Assembly (NCBI GenBank): GCA_900315545.1
Contig: OMZM01000006.1
Span: 17,615 to 81,614, forward strand
Direction: 5' to 3'
DNA length: 64,000 bases
Source of the DNA: an uncultured Prevotella sp.
GTDB taxonomy: Bacteria > Bacteroidota > Bacteroidia > Bacteroidales > Bacteroidaceae
In this document: piece after piece, positions 36,344 to 45,249 of the stretch
Position numbering within the stretch: position 1 is the stretch's first letter
How the letters are laid out: each line of letters begins with the position of its first letter
Position numbers and translations under genes: made by a program
The notes under the pieces: model-generated
Seen by the model: the letters and a program-made list of their open reading frames with translations, nothing else
The model's database searches: none
Told to the model about the DNA's origin: nothing

Positions 36344-36996
36344 TTCACAATAGTTTCGCCCATCATCATTTCGAAGGGCGTAGTTATCTTTATATTCTCG
36401 CGGTTTCCTTCCACAGTAACAACACTAAATCCCGCCTTTTCAACGACCGACGCGTCGTCTGTAAAGCTGTTCTGATATGCTTGCTGATATGCTTTTCTTA
36501 TTATTTTTGCATCAAACGCCTGCGGTGTCTGCACCAACCGATAGTCAGCGCGAGGCACAGTCATGCCGTTGACGTGCCGCAAAGTCTCCACGACAGGTAT
36601 TACCGGTATTGCTGAGCCTTCTGCCCGAGCCGTATCAAAACACCGCTTTATGACCTCATCCGACACAAACGGCCTCACTCCGTCATGTATTGCAACGATG
36701 CCGGCTGTCTCTTCTACAAGTGAAAGTCCGTTTCTCACAGAATAAAAGCGCTCGGTTCCTCCATCTGCAAGCGAATAATCTATGTCGAAATTATATTCAT
36801 CGCACAACTGTTTCCAATATTCGTGCTGGTCTTTCGGCAGCACAACTATTATCTTCAGTGCCTGCGAAAAGTGTCGGAAACGCTCTATCGTGCGCATTAG
36901 CACAGGTTTTCCGTTCAGAGGGAGAAACTGCTTTGGTATGTCAGTACCCATCCGCAGTCCCTTCCCGCCTGCCACTATTATTACATAGTCAGACAT
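36328..36996 (-). CDS. ispD: 2-C-methyl-D-erythritol 4-phosphate cytidylyltransferase
   Basis: 222 residues. The enzyme joins CTP and MEP in the non-mevalonate isoprenoid pathway. Seen: IIVAGGKGLRMGTDIPKQFL (the CTP-binding P-loop), VVLPKDQHEYW, GGTERFYSVRNGL, IHDGVRPFVS, and the late TDDASVVEKAG. It starts 4 nt after the DJ-1-like gene and overlaps recG, giving a tight three-gene operon. Confidence 0.96.
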   Translation of the reverse strand: MSDYVIIVAGGKGLRMGTDIPKQFLPLNGKPVLMRTIERFRHFSQALKIIVVLPKDQHEYWKQLCDEYNFDIDYSLADGGTERFYSVRNGLSLVEETAGIVAIHDGVRPFVSDEVIKRCFDTARAEGSAIPVIPVVETLRHVNGMTVPRADYRLVQTPQAFDAKIIRKAYQQAYQNSFTDDASVVEKAGFSVVTVEGNRENIKITTPFEMMMGETIVKCTTS

Positions 36997-37000
36997 TCCG

Positions 37001-37564
37001 CTATTCTCCCATTAGGTGCAGGTATCGCATGCCGGCAGCCACTTCCTGAGCGATTGTATCGTTTTTCAGCATTCTCAGCAGCTGATAGCCGAAAGGCAAG
37101 GCAACAGCAGGACCTTCGCCCGTAACGATGTTTCCGTCTACAGTTACGAGTTCTGCCGTATAGTTTGCACCTGTCAGTGTATTTTCAAATCCCGGATAGC
37201 ACGTAGCATTACGTCCCGACAGCATTCCAAGTCCGCCGAGAACCAGCGGTGCGGCACATATTGCAGCTACAAGTCTGCCGTTCTCATGGTGCTCCTGTAA
37301 CGCCTTGCGCAGAGGCTCGCATTCGTTGAGGTTGGTTGCGCCGGGCATTCCTCCTGGAAGGAACAGCAGGTCGGCATCGCCGAAAGCACATTCGTCGATA
37401 AGCGTATCTGCCATCATGGTTACGCCGTGAGCTGACACGACATCCTTTCTGCCCATAACGCTGACTGTAACTACCTCTACTCCACCTCTTTTCAGTATGT
37501 CTAACGGTGCCAATGCTTCTATATCCTCGAAGCCATCGGCAAGAAATTCATAAACTTTTGCCAT
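37001..37564 (-). CDS. DJ-1/PfpI family protein (YajL/ThiJ-like)
   Basis: 187 residues, single DJ-1 domain. The nucleophile-elbow Cys103 (AAICAAPLVLGGLG) and the partner Glu13 (DGFEDIEALAP) are present, as are FLPGGMPGA and YPGFENTL. DJ-1 relatives include glyoxalase/deglycase-like and redox-protective enzymes, and the exact reaction is not predictable. First gene of the operon with ispD and recG. Confidence 0.93.
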   Translation of the reverse strand: MAKVYEFLADGFEDIEALAPLDILKRGGVEVVTVSVMGRKDVVSAHGVTMMADTLIDECAFGDADLLFLPGGMPGATNLNECEPLRKALQEHHENGRLVAAICAAPLVLGGLGMLSGRNATCYPGFENTLTGANYTAELVTVDGNIVTGEGPAVALPFGYQLLRMLKNDTIAQEVAAGMRYLHLMGE

Positions 37565-37593
37565 AATCGTAATGTTATTTCATTAAAAAAGAG

Positions 37594-37601
37594 TATATTT
37601 G
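37594..37601 (+). promoter_or_regulatory. -7 promoter box for nadK
   Basis: TATATTTG, giving a leader of about 110 nt to nadK. No -33 TTTG at the expected spacing. It lies upstream of the DJ-1 start on the opposite strand, so the divergent transcripts would overlap. Confidence 0.5.
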
Positions 37602-37651
37602 CAACATTAAGATGCAAAACACATAATTTGTTGCATATACTTTTATCATGG

Positions 37652-37682
37652 CAAAGATAATAAATGTTTCAAAAACAACAAA
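37652..37682 (-). promoter_or_regulatory. Promoter for the DJ-1/ispD/recG operon
   Basis: Plus-strand CAAAGATA (37652-37659) is TATCTTTG on the minus strand. CAAA at 37679-37682 supplies the -33 TTTG at 19-bp spacing. Confidence 0.75.
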
Positions 37683-37717
37683 AACGATAAAGATAAAATA
37701 ACAAACAAAATATAATT

Positions 37718-38605
37718 ATGTCGCTTTCTTCATTAAAGTTTGCACTTTTCGGCAATAAATATCAGACACAGAAGTCAACTGAGCTTCAACGCGTGCTTGA
37801 CATCCTGCGCGAAGCAGGCGTCAGGCTTGCCATCGACCGCGAATATGGCGAATTCATAAGCGCGAACGGGAGCATCTGTCTCGACGGCATAGAAAAATTC
37901 GACGGCGACGACTTCTCTGCCGACTTCGTCATCTCTATGGGCGGCGACGGCACTTTCCTCATGGCGGCTAACCGAGTGGGCAGCAAGCAAATTCCCATTA
38001 TCGGTATAAACATGGGGCGACTGGGCTTCCTTGCCGACATAAACTCTAACGACATCGACACCGAGCTGGGCGCAATTATTCGCGGCGAATACAACATTGA
38101 GGAGCGTACCGTCATCTGCATAGAGTCTGACGGCAAACCGCTCGTGCCCGACAACTGCGCACTGAACGACATAGCCATACTGAAGCGCGACAATGCTTCG
38201 ATGATTACCATCGATGCTAAAATCAACGACGAGGAGCTGACCACTTACGAGGCTGACGGTCTGATAGTCAGCACGACAACGGGCTCTACTGCCTACTCTC
38301 TGTCGGTGGGTGGCCCGATACTTGTTCCGCAGACCGGCATCATGTCTATAACACCTGTTGCCCCACATTCTCTCAACATCCGCCCAGTCGTTGTCAGCGA
38401 CTGTTCGGAGATTACGCTTACTGTCGAGAGCCGTTCCCACCAATTTCTCGTAGCCATCGACGGGCGTTCCGTCGACTGCAAGGAGGGAAGCACGCTTACT
38501 GTCAGGAAGGCGCCTCACACCATAAAGATTGTGAAGCGCAACGGACAGAGTTTCTTCAAGACCCTGCGGGAGAAAATGATGTGGGGAGCTAAATATAACA
38601 CTTAA
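37718..38605 (+). CDS. nadK: NAD kinase
   Basis: 295 residues. It phosphorylates NAD to NADP using ATP or polyphosphate. Seen: SMGGDGTFLMA with GGDGT at 75-79, INMGRLGFLAD, LNDIAILKRDNASM, and the NAD-binding DGLIVSTTTGSTAYSLSVGG cut as STTTGSTAYSLSVGG. Cytoplasmic. The ABC exporter gene begins 15 nt downstream, so the two are probably cotranscribed although unrelated in role. Confidence 0.97.
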   Translation: MSLSSLKFALFGNKYQTQKSTELQRVLDILREAGVRLAIDREYGEFISANGSICLDGIEKFDGDDFSADFVISMGGDGTFLMAANRVGSKQIPIIGINMGRLGFLADINSNDIDTELGAIIRGEYNIEERTVICIESDGKPLVPDNCALNDIAILKRDNASMITIDAKINDEELTTYEADGLIVSTTTGSTAYSLSVGGPILVPQTGIMSITPVAPHSLNIRPVVVSDCSEITLTVESRSHQFLVAIDGRSVDCKEGSTLTVRKAPHTIKIVKRNGQSFFKTLREKMMWGAKYNT

Positions 38606-38620
38606 AAAACTCATCTATAT

Positions 38621-40303
38621 ATGTTCAAATCATTACTGAAGCGAGACAACTCAAAATATACAGTCAAAGACATTGTCGTTTGGATGGTCAGGGCATGGCG
38701 CGGAAACCATCTTCAGGCCATACTGAATGCCACGCTCGGACTGGTGGAGGTAGCCATTAGCCTCTGCCAGGTATGGGCTGTGAAGTATGCCATTGACATT
38801 GCCTCGCACAACAAGGAGGGTTCCATATACATTGCTGTAGGGCTGATGACATTATTAATAATAGGCAGCTTTGCCGTGTCTATCTCTGAAACATGGGTGC
38901 AGAACATTCTGGGCGTGCGAGCACAGAACCGTATGCAGCAGCAGATGCTCGACCGAATACTGCGTTCGGAGTGGCACAACAAGGAAAAGATGCACAGTGG
39001 CGACATGATAAACCGACTGGAAAGCGACGTCAGCAATGTTGTCAACTTCCTGACGACTACCATTCCTAACCTGCTGTCTACTCTCTGCATGTTCTTCAGT
39101 GCGTTTGTCTATCTCTATCTTATGGACAATCGACTGGCTGTCATTCTCGTTATAGTGATTCCGATATTCCTTCTTATGAGCCGAATATATATCGGCAAGA
39201 TGAGAATACTCAACCGAAAGGTGAGGGAAAGCGACTCTATGGTGCAGAGCATATTGCAGGAAACGGTGCAGAACCGTATGCTCATAAAGACCCTTGAGAG
39301 CGATAACGAGATGATAGACAAACTGGAAGGCACGCAGAGCGAACTGCGACAGAGAATTGTCAAGCGCACGGCGTTCTCGGTAACGTCTAAACTTATCATC
39401 AACACGGGCTTTGCCTTTACATATCTGCTGGCTTTCCTCTGGGCGGCACTGCGACTCAGCGCCAACACGCTGACCTACGGCGGCATGGCGGCTTTCCTGC
39501 AACTGGTGAGCAAGATACAGCATCCGGCACGCCAGCTGACGCATCTCATTCCGGCTGCCGTCAGCGTTTTCACGGCTGCCGAGCGTCTGATGGAGCTCGA
39601 GGAGAATCCTCTCGAGGAGCAGGGAGACCCGATATGGATAGAAGGGAAATACGGTATCAGGCTGTCTGACGTTTCTTTCAGATATCCCGACAGCAACGAG
39701 TATGTGCTGAACAACATCAACTACGACTTCGAGCCGGGCACGTGTACTGCCATCATTGGGCATACCGGTGCCGGAAAGACTACCGTCATAAGGCTTATAC
39801 TCGCACTGCTTCACCCTACGAAGGGCAAGGCTGAGATATACAACGACACCAAGTCCATACCACTGAGCGCACGACTAAGGTGCAACCTCGTATATGTTCC
39901 GCAGGGCAACACGCTGATGAGCGGCTCCATACGCGACAACCTGCGGCTGGGCAAGCTCGATGCTACGGAGGAGGAAATGGTGGACGCACTGAAAAAGAGC
40001 TGTGCCGACTTCGTTTTCCACCTGCCCGACGGCATCGACACACCATGCTCGGAGCACGGAGGCGGACTAAGCGAGGGACAGGCGCAGAGAATAGCCATAG
40101 CAAGGGCGCTGCTTAGAAATCGCAACGTCATGATATTCGACGAGGCAACGTCGGCTCTCGACATTGAGACGGAAAAGCAGTTGCTGTCGAACATTCTTTC
40201 GTCGAAAGACAAGACTATAATATTCATCACCCACCGACTGGAAGTGGTTGACTACTGCGACAAGGTCTACAGGATGCAACGGTCGTTTGAACTGAACGAA
40301 TAA
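38621..40303 (+). CDS. ABC exporter, fused permease and ATPase
   Basis: 560 residues in the order of a half-size exporter: six transmembrane helices (about residues 20-310), then the nucleotide-binding domain with Walker A GHTGAGKT (380-387), signature LSEGQ (483-487), and Walker B VMIFDEATSALD with Asp507/Glu508, followed by the switch His in FITHRLE. It works as a homodimer or heterodimer in the inner membrane. The substrate is unknown: lipids, peptides and drugs are all possible. Confidence 0.94.
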   Translation: MFKSLLKRDNSKYTVKDIVVWMVRAWRGNHLQAILNATLGLVEVAISLCQVWAVKYAIDIASHNKEGSIYIAVGLMTLLIIGSFAVSISETWVQNILGVRAQNRMQQQMLDRILRSEWHNKEKMHSGDMINRLESDVSNVVNFLTTTIPNLLSTLCMFFSAFVYLYLMDNRLAVILVIVIPIFLLMSRIYIGKMRILNRKVRESDSMVQSILQETVQNRMLIKTLESDNEMIDKLEGTQSELRQRIVKRTAFSVTSKLIINTGFAFTYLLAFLWAALRLSANTLTYGGMAAFLQLVSKIQHPARQLTHLIPAAVSVFTAAERLMELEENPLEEQGDPIWIEGKYGIRLSDVSFRYPDSNEYVLNNINYDFEPGTCTAIIGHTGAGKTTVIRLILALLHPTKGKAEIYNDTKSIPLSARLRCNLVYVPQGNTLMSGSIRDNLRLGKLDATEEEMVDALKKSCADFVFHLPDGIDTPCSEHGGGLSEGQAQRIAIARALLRNRNVMIFDEATSALDIETEKQLLSNILSSKDKTIIFITHRLEVVDYCDKVYRMQRSFELNE

Positions 40304-40315
40304 GCGGGAATATTT

Positions 40316-40436
40316 TTACAGGATTTTCAGAAGTATCTTGTAATTCGATTACAAGATACTTGTAACGGCGTTACAGACTGTCCGTCACGCTGTTACGGAG
40401 TATTTGTAACACCATTACAATCCGTTTGTAATTTTC
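40316..40436 (+). repeat. 22-bp periodic TTACA/TGTAA array, locus B (four units plus a half-site 33 bp upstream)
   Basis: Exact 22-bp units start at 40349, 40371, 40393 and 40415. Units 1 and 4 are TTACA-N7-TGTAA-N5; unit 2 has a decayed second half-site (CGTCA) and unit 3 a decayed first (TTACG). An extra TTACA at 40316 lies 33 bp (1.5 periods) before unit 1. The array sits just after the ABC exporter stop in a 328-bp gap that otherwise holds only a terminator. Flanks do not match locus A. Confidence 0.88.
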
Positions 40437-40568
40437 GCACCAGAAACGGCTTGCGCCAAGAACTGGCAGCGGTGGCTGTAGCAAAGATGCCAACCGACTG
40501 AATTACAGGCTGTCAGCATCCGTTTTACACATCATTGCAGGCAATGGCGTTGACATCTGCCGAGCGCA

Positions 40569-40613
40569 AAAACATCAATAGGCGACCCGAAAAAAGTCGC
40601 CTATTGATGTTTT
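40569..40613. terminator. Bidirectional terminator between the ABC exporter and the 1518-residue T9SS cargo gene
   Basis: Perfect 18-bp inverted repeat, AAAACATCAATAGGCGAC (40569-40586) and GTCGCCTATTGATGTTTT (40596-40613), between convergent genes. Confidence 0.92.
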
Positions 40614-40631
40614 GATGGTTTGTGTATCGTC

Positions 40632-43600
40632 TTATCGACGTATCTTCATTGTCTTTCCGTTTGCCTTGTTTCTAACGACGTAGATGCCCTGTGGCAGCGT
40701 CTTGACCACGTTCTTGCCGTCGGCAACAACCTGTCCTGCAGTGTTGTAGACAACCACGTCGGCAGCCATCACGTTGTCTTCAGCTACGGTTTCGTCGATA
40801 GCCGTCAGCACGCGAGCAGTGTTCGACAGCGGAGACTCCAGCTTGTCGTCGCCATAGAGAACGGTAACGTTGATAGTATGTCCGTTCTGCGAAAGTGCCT
40901 GAGTAACATATTCTGTCGACAGAGATGTGCTTTCAGCTATGCACTCGTCGTCAACGTAGATGCGATAGCCTGCTATCGGCAGCGTCGTAATCTCGTCAGA
41001 TGACACTTCGTAGCTGATATCGTCGAGGAACATTCCCATCACGTTGAACGACGTATGGCGTATCGCGAAATGCTTTGTGCCAGCCGGCAACAGAACGACA
41101 TTCTGCGTCCATGTTGTAGTAGTTGTAGAGAAACTGTCAAGGTACTTGAAACTATTGATTTCGCTATCCGTCGTTGAATAAAGTACGTCATAGGTTTCTG
41201 CGCCGTATGCCGTAGTAGACTCTTTCGCATAGAACGTGACAGCCTGCTGCTGTCCTGACAGTTCCGGAGATATGAGCCAGTCGCTCGAAGCAGTGCCTAT
41301 CGTTGCTGAAACAGCCGGACATACCGATATTAGATACTGGTTGCCTGAGTGTGCAGCAAACTGTGGTGCCTGACCGAGGTCGAAGACTCCATTCGGATTC
41401 ATCACCTGCCATGCCATCTGCTTTCCTGCATTGGCGTAGTCATTGGCATTCTGCCATAAATATGTCATCATTCCATCACCATCATATAATTTCCAGTCGC
41501 CAAACGAGCCAGCCCTCTGTGTCTCAGAAACACCACCGACACCATAGGCTGGGAATACAGAAGTGTCCTCAAAGTCTTCGGTAACTGTCTTCGGCAGATA
41601 AACCGACGGTGTTTCCGGAGCAGTCCAGTTGAGTTTCACGACAGGATCAGCCGAGATGTCTGCCGTCAGGTCGTCAATGGCGGGCAGGTCGTTCTGTACG
41701 ACTACGATGTCAGCCGTTGCCGTATTGTTGGTCTTATTCTGGTCTACAGCCGACTTGACTACTGCCTTCAACTTTACATTCTCAGCCCATGCAGCAGTAG
41801 GAGTAACGTTGAACTTATACTGAGTCATGCCTACTAAAGATTCCAACTCGCGACCTTCCTGCTCATCGAGCAGCAGTTCTCTGATGTTCATTTGTCCAAA
41901 ACCATCCTCACGTTCGTACGTTGCAAACATTTGTACGGTATAGTCTGACGATGTCTGTTCGCTCAGATTCTCCACCTGAACGATGATACTGATATCATTG
42001 TTTACCTTAGCAGCCATTGGAGCCATTACCGACGTAACCGCAAAATCGTTGCTATGCGTACTGTAAACCTTAATGTCATCGACAAGCACACTGGCTGCTG
42101 CTTTTGCATTGAGTCCGAACTTGAGCAGAACATATGACGCGCCGGCAATATCGGAAAGGTCTACTATCTCTGCACGCCAGCCTTCCTGTCCGCTGAGAGT
42201 CTTGAAGTCAATCGTCTGAAGCACAACATCCGGTTCTGTGCCCTGCTCTACATTTGCCCTTACAGTCAGCTTGGCATCAACGCCAGGTTTTGCATAATAG
42301 TGGTAAACAAGCTTAGGGCTGACTGCATTTGCCATGTCTATCTTTCCGGAAACAATCGTAACACTATCGCCTTTCTGACTGGCTGTAAGGTTTATAGAGC
42401 CTCCATCACCATTTAACGACTCAGTAGAGAAAGCGAAATTGGCATTGCCTGCACGGTCGAAGAACCAGAAACTGTCAGTAGAGCTGCTTGAGAATGTCTC
42501 GCTGTAAGGCAACTGCTCTTTCTCACCAGCTACCAATGATGCAATGATTTGTTCGCTTTCGCCGAGACTGTTGTAAGCGCTGACCATGTACTGATAGAGT
42601 CTCATCTCGCCAGAGTCGATACCTGAAATCTGTGGGTCAAACATGTTTTCAGAAATATCGGCAATGTATGAACCTACATATCCGTTGTTTATAGGATATA
42701 TATGGAACTTGATATCGGCAGGATCGGCATATCCGCCATTGGCACCTATGCCGTCGGCAGCATTCCACATTATGAGAGCAGTGTCATCACCATTGTCTAC
42801 AATGCGCAGATTCTTTGGCGCTGCCGCCTTGTCCTTGCCTACAAATGTAGACACGATAATTGCCTCGCCACGTCCCACAGTGTTGTATGCGACAACAGAA
42901 TATGTGTATTTGCCCTCACTCTGAAATGTATCGTTAGCGTCGAACGTGCTGCCCGGAGCCGGATTGTTGACTACCTTAACCTGCTTGTTGTCGTCGAGAC
43001 GGATTACTTCCACTTTGCTTATGTTGCCCAAAGGCTGTCCCTTGACAGTTGTGGATGGTACCGTAACATGCAAAGTAGTCGACAGATTTCCGTACGGAGC
43101 ATTCTCTATGACAACATCAGGAGCTGCCGGTGCATCTTCATCAGCTACCTCGATAGACAGGTCTGTCATCCATATATAGTAACAGAAAGCATCGCTTATA
43201 GCATGGAAACCGATATAGTAGAAGTCATCACTGTCTACAGTAAACTCTGTGTCAAAGGTCTTGTAGTTTGATGATGTGAGCATAAACGGGGCAAATAGTT
43301 CATCAGTCATGCCCTGAGCTGTGGCAGACTTACCAATCTTCACTTCCATTTTCTCTGGGAAATTCTCATTGTCGCAGCTTGCCTTGAAACTTAGCTTATA
43401 CTTCTTTCCTGCCTTCAACTTTAGTTTTGGAGTAACAAGCCAGTCATCGGCACGGTTTGTTTCGCTGTAAACATACCCCACCTCATTCTGGTTTCCAATA
43501 CCCCATGAGCAATCGTCATCGTTGCTGTCGAGTACGGTATACAGGTATATTGTGTTGAAATCACTGAAGTTCTCAAAATAAGGAGGCTCGATATATTCGC

Positions 43601-45188
43601 CTACCTTTATGGTTTCAGTGTTTGCAGATGCACTTTGCATGCCCTGATGCACAGATACGACAAGGTAAGTGTAGAATCTCAACTTGTTTTCATCTATCGT
43701 TCCTGTCCACGATGTGGTAGTCAGGTCTTGCGCAACTATTGTCTGTTCAGGCAACTGCATCAGTGCATAGGTGACCTTAGAAGGGTCTACAAGACCGCCA
43801 TGCTCGCCCTTCATCTCTGGCGCATCCCACGTTACCGTGGCTTTATCGCCATTGATGACAAGATGAGCTTTCTTCGGTGCAGCAGTATTGTCTGGGCCCG
43901 ACCATATACGATAGCGGTCTTCTGGACTCTCGCCATCTTTGTTTCTTACTACCACCGACAAATCATGCATGCCACCACTGAGAGAGTTGAGCGTTAAGTT
44001 GACATTCTGTCCGACACTACCAGAGCCTATTGTATAGCTCTCGGCATCAATGAACAGTTCATATGTAACTGTTCCCGACAGTGTATTTCCTGCAAATGTC
44101 TTGGTTGGCAACTTAAAGCTTACGCTGAAGTCATACATGTTTTGCAGTGTATTTTCAGCCTTGAAATTCATTACACCGATAGGCGCTTTGGCATCAGCCT
44201 CTAACTCCTCGACAGCAATTACATCGGCATCAAGTCCACCACTTAGCGTACCTATATCTGTTCCTGCACCTGTCTGCAAGTCTACCTCTATGACATGGGT
44301 AGTGCCGTCGTCTATATTTCCAACCATATAGAGCTTGTTGAAGCGCGAGTCTATGCATGCCCTGTGAACTCCAATTCCTATTCCGAAACCTGTATTGCCT
44401 ATCTTAGTGAACTTACCAGTGGACTTATTGACAGAATAGAGTGCACCGTCATTATATCCGATGGCATATAGATTGCCAGAATTATCAGCAGCCATCGCTG
44501 CCGGAGATACCCAGTTGTCCATATCAATGGACGCAACCTTAACACGTTCCCAGGTATTATAGTCGATATAAGCAAACTCATACGGATAGCCGTCATCATG
44601 GTAATAAACGCCATATCCACGACCTGTCGTCTTGTCATAGGCAGTACCTACGGTTGCCATATATCCCAGATTGCCACGCTCAACAGACTCCACCTCAAAC
44701 GTATTTGTCAGTGTATTATACTCAAAACACCTTACCGGAGCACCTTCTGTATAGTAGCGCTGGTAGTAAAGTTTCGTTCCTACGAATGCGCCTCCAGCAT
44801 CTGCTCGCAGACGGTCGTCCTGCGAGATGAGGTTAGGTGTAAGCGATGTTGTTGAGAAAGAATATATACCGTTTTTTGATTCACCGGTAAATAAACTGTT
44901 CGATGCCATGCATGCTATGAAGTTTACTTCCTTCACGGCTTTCTTTGGAGCATCTTTCTTCTGACTGTCAACAGCCTTTCTGCCCCAACGCTCTGTCGAG
45001 CCTTTGTCTGAAACGTCTCTTTCACTCTTTACAGTCAGTTCCGTCAGGCTTTTGGCAGACGGTTCGACTTGTCGTGTTTTACATTTCGCTGCATTGTCGC
45101 TGCCGTCTTCCTGTGCCATGATTGACATTGGCACAAGAAGCAAGACAGACAGCAACAGTGTCGATAGGTTTGTTTTTAAGGTTTTCAT
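40632..45188 (-). CDS. Large T9SS-type surface protein with fibronectin-III-like and choice-of-anchor-J-like domains
   Basis: 1518 residues with signal peptide (ending VPMSIMAQ). The N-terminal third (about 80-330) has repeats such as SGNLYAIGYNDGALYSVN, like a beta-propeller. Then come several fibronectin-III-like segments (ATVTWDAPEMKGEHGG, ALIMWNAADGIGANGG, VKLNWTAPETPSVYLP) alternating with choice-of-anchor-J/cleaved-adhesin-like jelly rolls (RADDWLVTPKLKLKAGKKY, SSDWLISPELSGQQQAV). The C-terminus, VVYNTAGQVVADGKNVV then LPQGIYVVRN and MKIRR, is a type-A T9SS sorting tail. It is probably exported through the outer membrane and anchored to the surface as an adhesin. Third gene of a likely operon with the 710- and 545-residue proteins upstream. 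Confidence 0.88.
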   Translation of the reverse strand: MKTLKTNLSTLLLSVLLLVPMSIMAQEDGSDNAAKCKTRQVEPSAKSLTELTVKSERDVSDKGSTERWGRKAVDSQKKDAPKKAVKEVNFIACMASNSLFTGESKNGIYSFSTTSLTPNLISQDDRLRADAGGAFVGTKLYYQRYYTEGAPVRCFEYNTLTNTFEVESVERGNLGYMATVGTAYDKTTGRGYGVYYHDDGYPYEFAYIDYNTWERVKVASIDMDNWVSPAAMAADNSGNLYAIGYNDGALYSVNKSTGKFTKIGNTGFGIGIGVHRACIDSRFNKLYMVGNIDDGTTHVIEVDLQTGAGTDIGTLSGGLDADVIAVEELEADAKAPIGVMNFKAENTLQNMYDFSVSFKLPTKTFAGNTLSGTVTYELFIDAESYTIGSGSVGQNVNLTLNSLSGGMHDLSVVVRNKDGESPEDRYRIWSGPDNTAAPKKAHLVINGDKATVTWDAPEMKGEHGGLVDPSKVTYALMQLPEQTIVAQDLTTTSWTGTIDENKLRFYTYLVVSVHQGMQSASANTETIKVGEYIEPPYFENFSDFNTIYLYTVLDSNDDDCSWGIGNQNEVGYVYSETNRADDWLVTPKLKLKAGKKYKLSFKASCDNENFPEKMEVKIGKSATAQGMTDELFAPFMLTSSNYKTFDTEFTVDSDDFYYIGFHAISDAFCYYIWMTDLSIEVADEDAPAAPDVVIENAPYGNLSTTLHVTVPSTTVKGQPLGNISKVEVIRLDDNKQVKVVNNPAPGSTFDANDTFQSEGKYTYSVVAYNTVGRGEAIIVSTFVGKDKAAAPKNLRIVDNGDDTALIMWNAADGIGANGGYADPADIKFHIYPINNGYVGSYIADISENMFDPQISGIDSGEMRLYQYMVSAYNSLGESEQIIASLVAGEKEQLPYSETFSSSSTDSFWFFDRAGNANFAFSTESLNGDGGSINLTASQKGDSVTIVSGKIDMANAVSPKLVYHYYAKPGVDAKLTVRANVEQGTEPDVVLQTIDFKTLSGQEGWRAEIVDLSDIAGASYVLLKFGLNAKAAASVLVDDIKVYSTHSNDFAVTSVMAPMAAKVNNDISIIVQVENLSEQTSSDYTVQMFATYEREDGFGQMNIRELLLDEQEGRELESLVGMTQYKFNVTPTAAWAENVKLKAVVKSAVDQNKTNNTATADIVVVQNDLPAIDDLTADISADPVVKLNWTAPETPSVYLPKTVTEDFEDTSVFPAYGVGGVSETQRAGSFGDWKLYDGDGMMTYLWQNANDYANAGKQMAWQVMNPNGVFDLGQAPQFAAHSGNQYLISVCPAVSATIGTASSDWLISPELSGQQQAVTFYAKESTTAYGAETYDVLYSTTDSEINSFKYLDSFSTTTTTWTQNVVLLPAGTKHFAIRHTSFNVMGMFLDDISYEVSSDEITTLPIAGYRIYVDDECIAESTSLSTEYVTQALSQNGHTINVTVLYGDDKLESPLSNTARVLTAIDETVAEDNVMAADVVVYNTAGQVVADGKNVVKTLPQGIYVVRNKANGKTMKIRR

Positions 45189-45249
45189 ATCAATTTAATA
45201 TTATAATTATAATCAGGTTTGCAGCATCCAGACATGTTGTCTGAATGTA

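Noticed and set aside
38855-39814. 319-residue minus-strand open frame opposite the ABC exporter
   Set aside because: The exporter has intact Walker, signature and membrane segments; the antisense product is His/Arg-rich and domainless.
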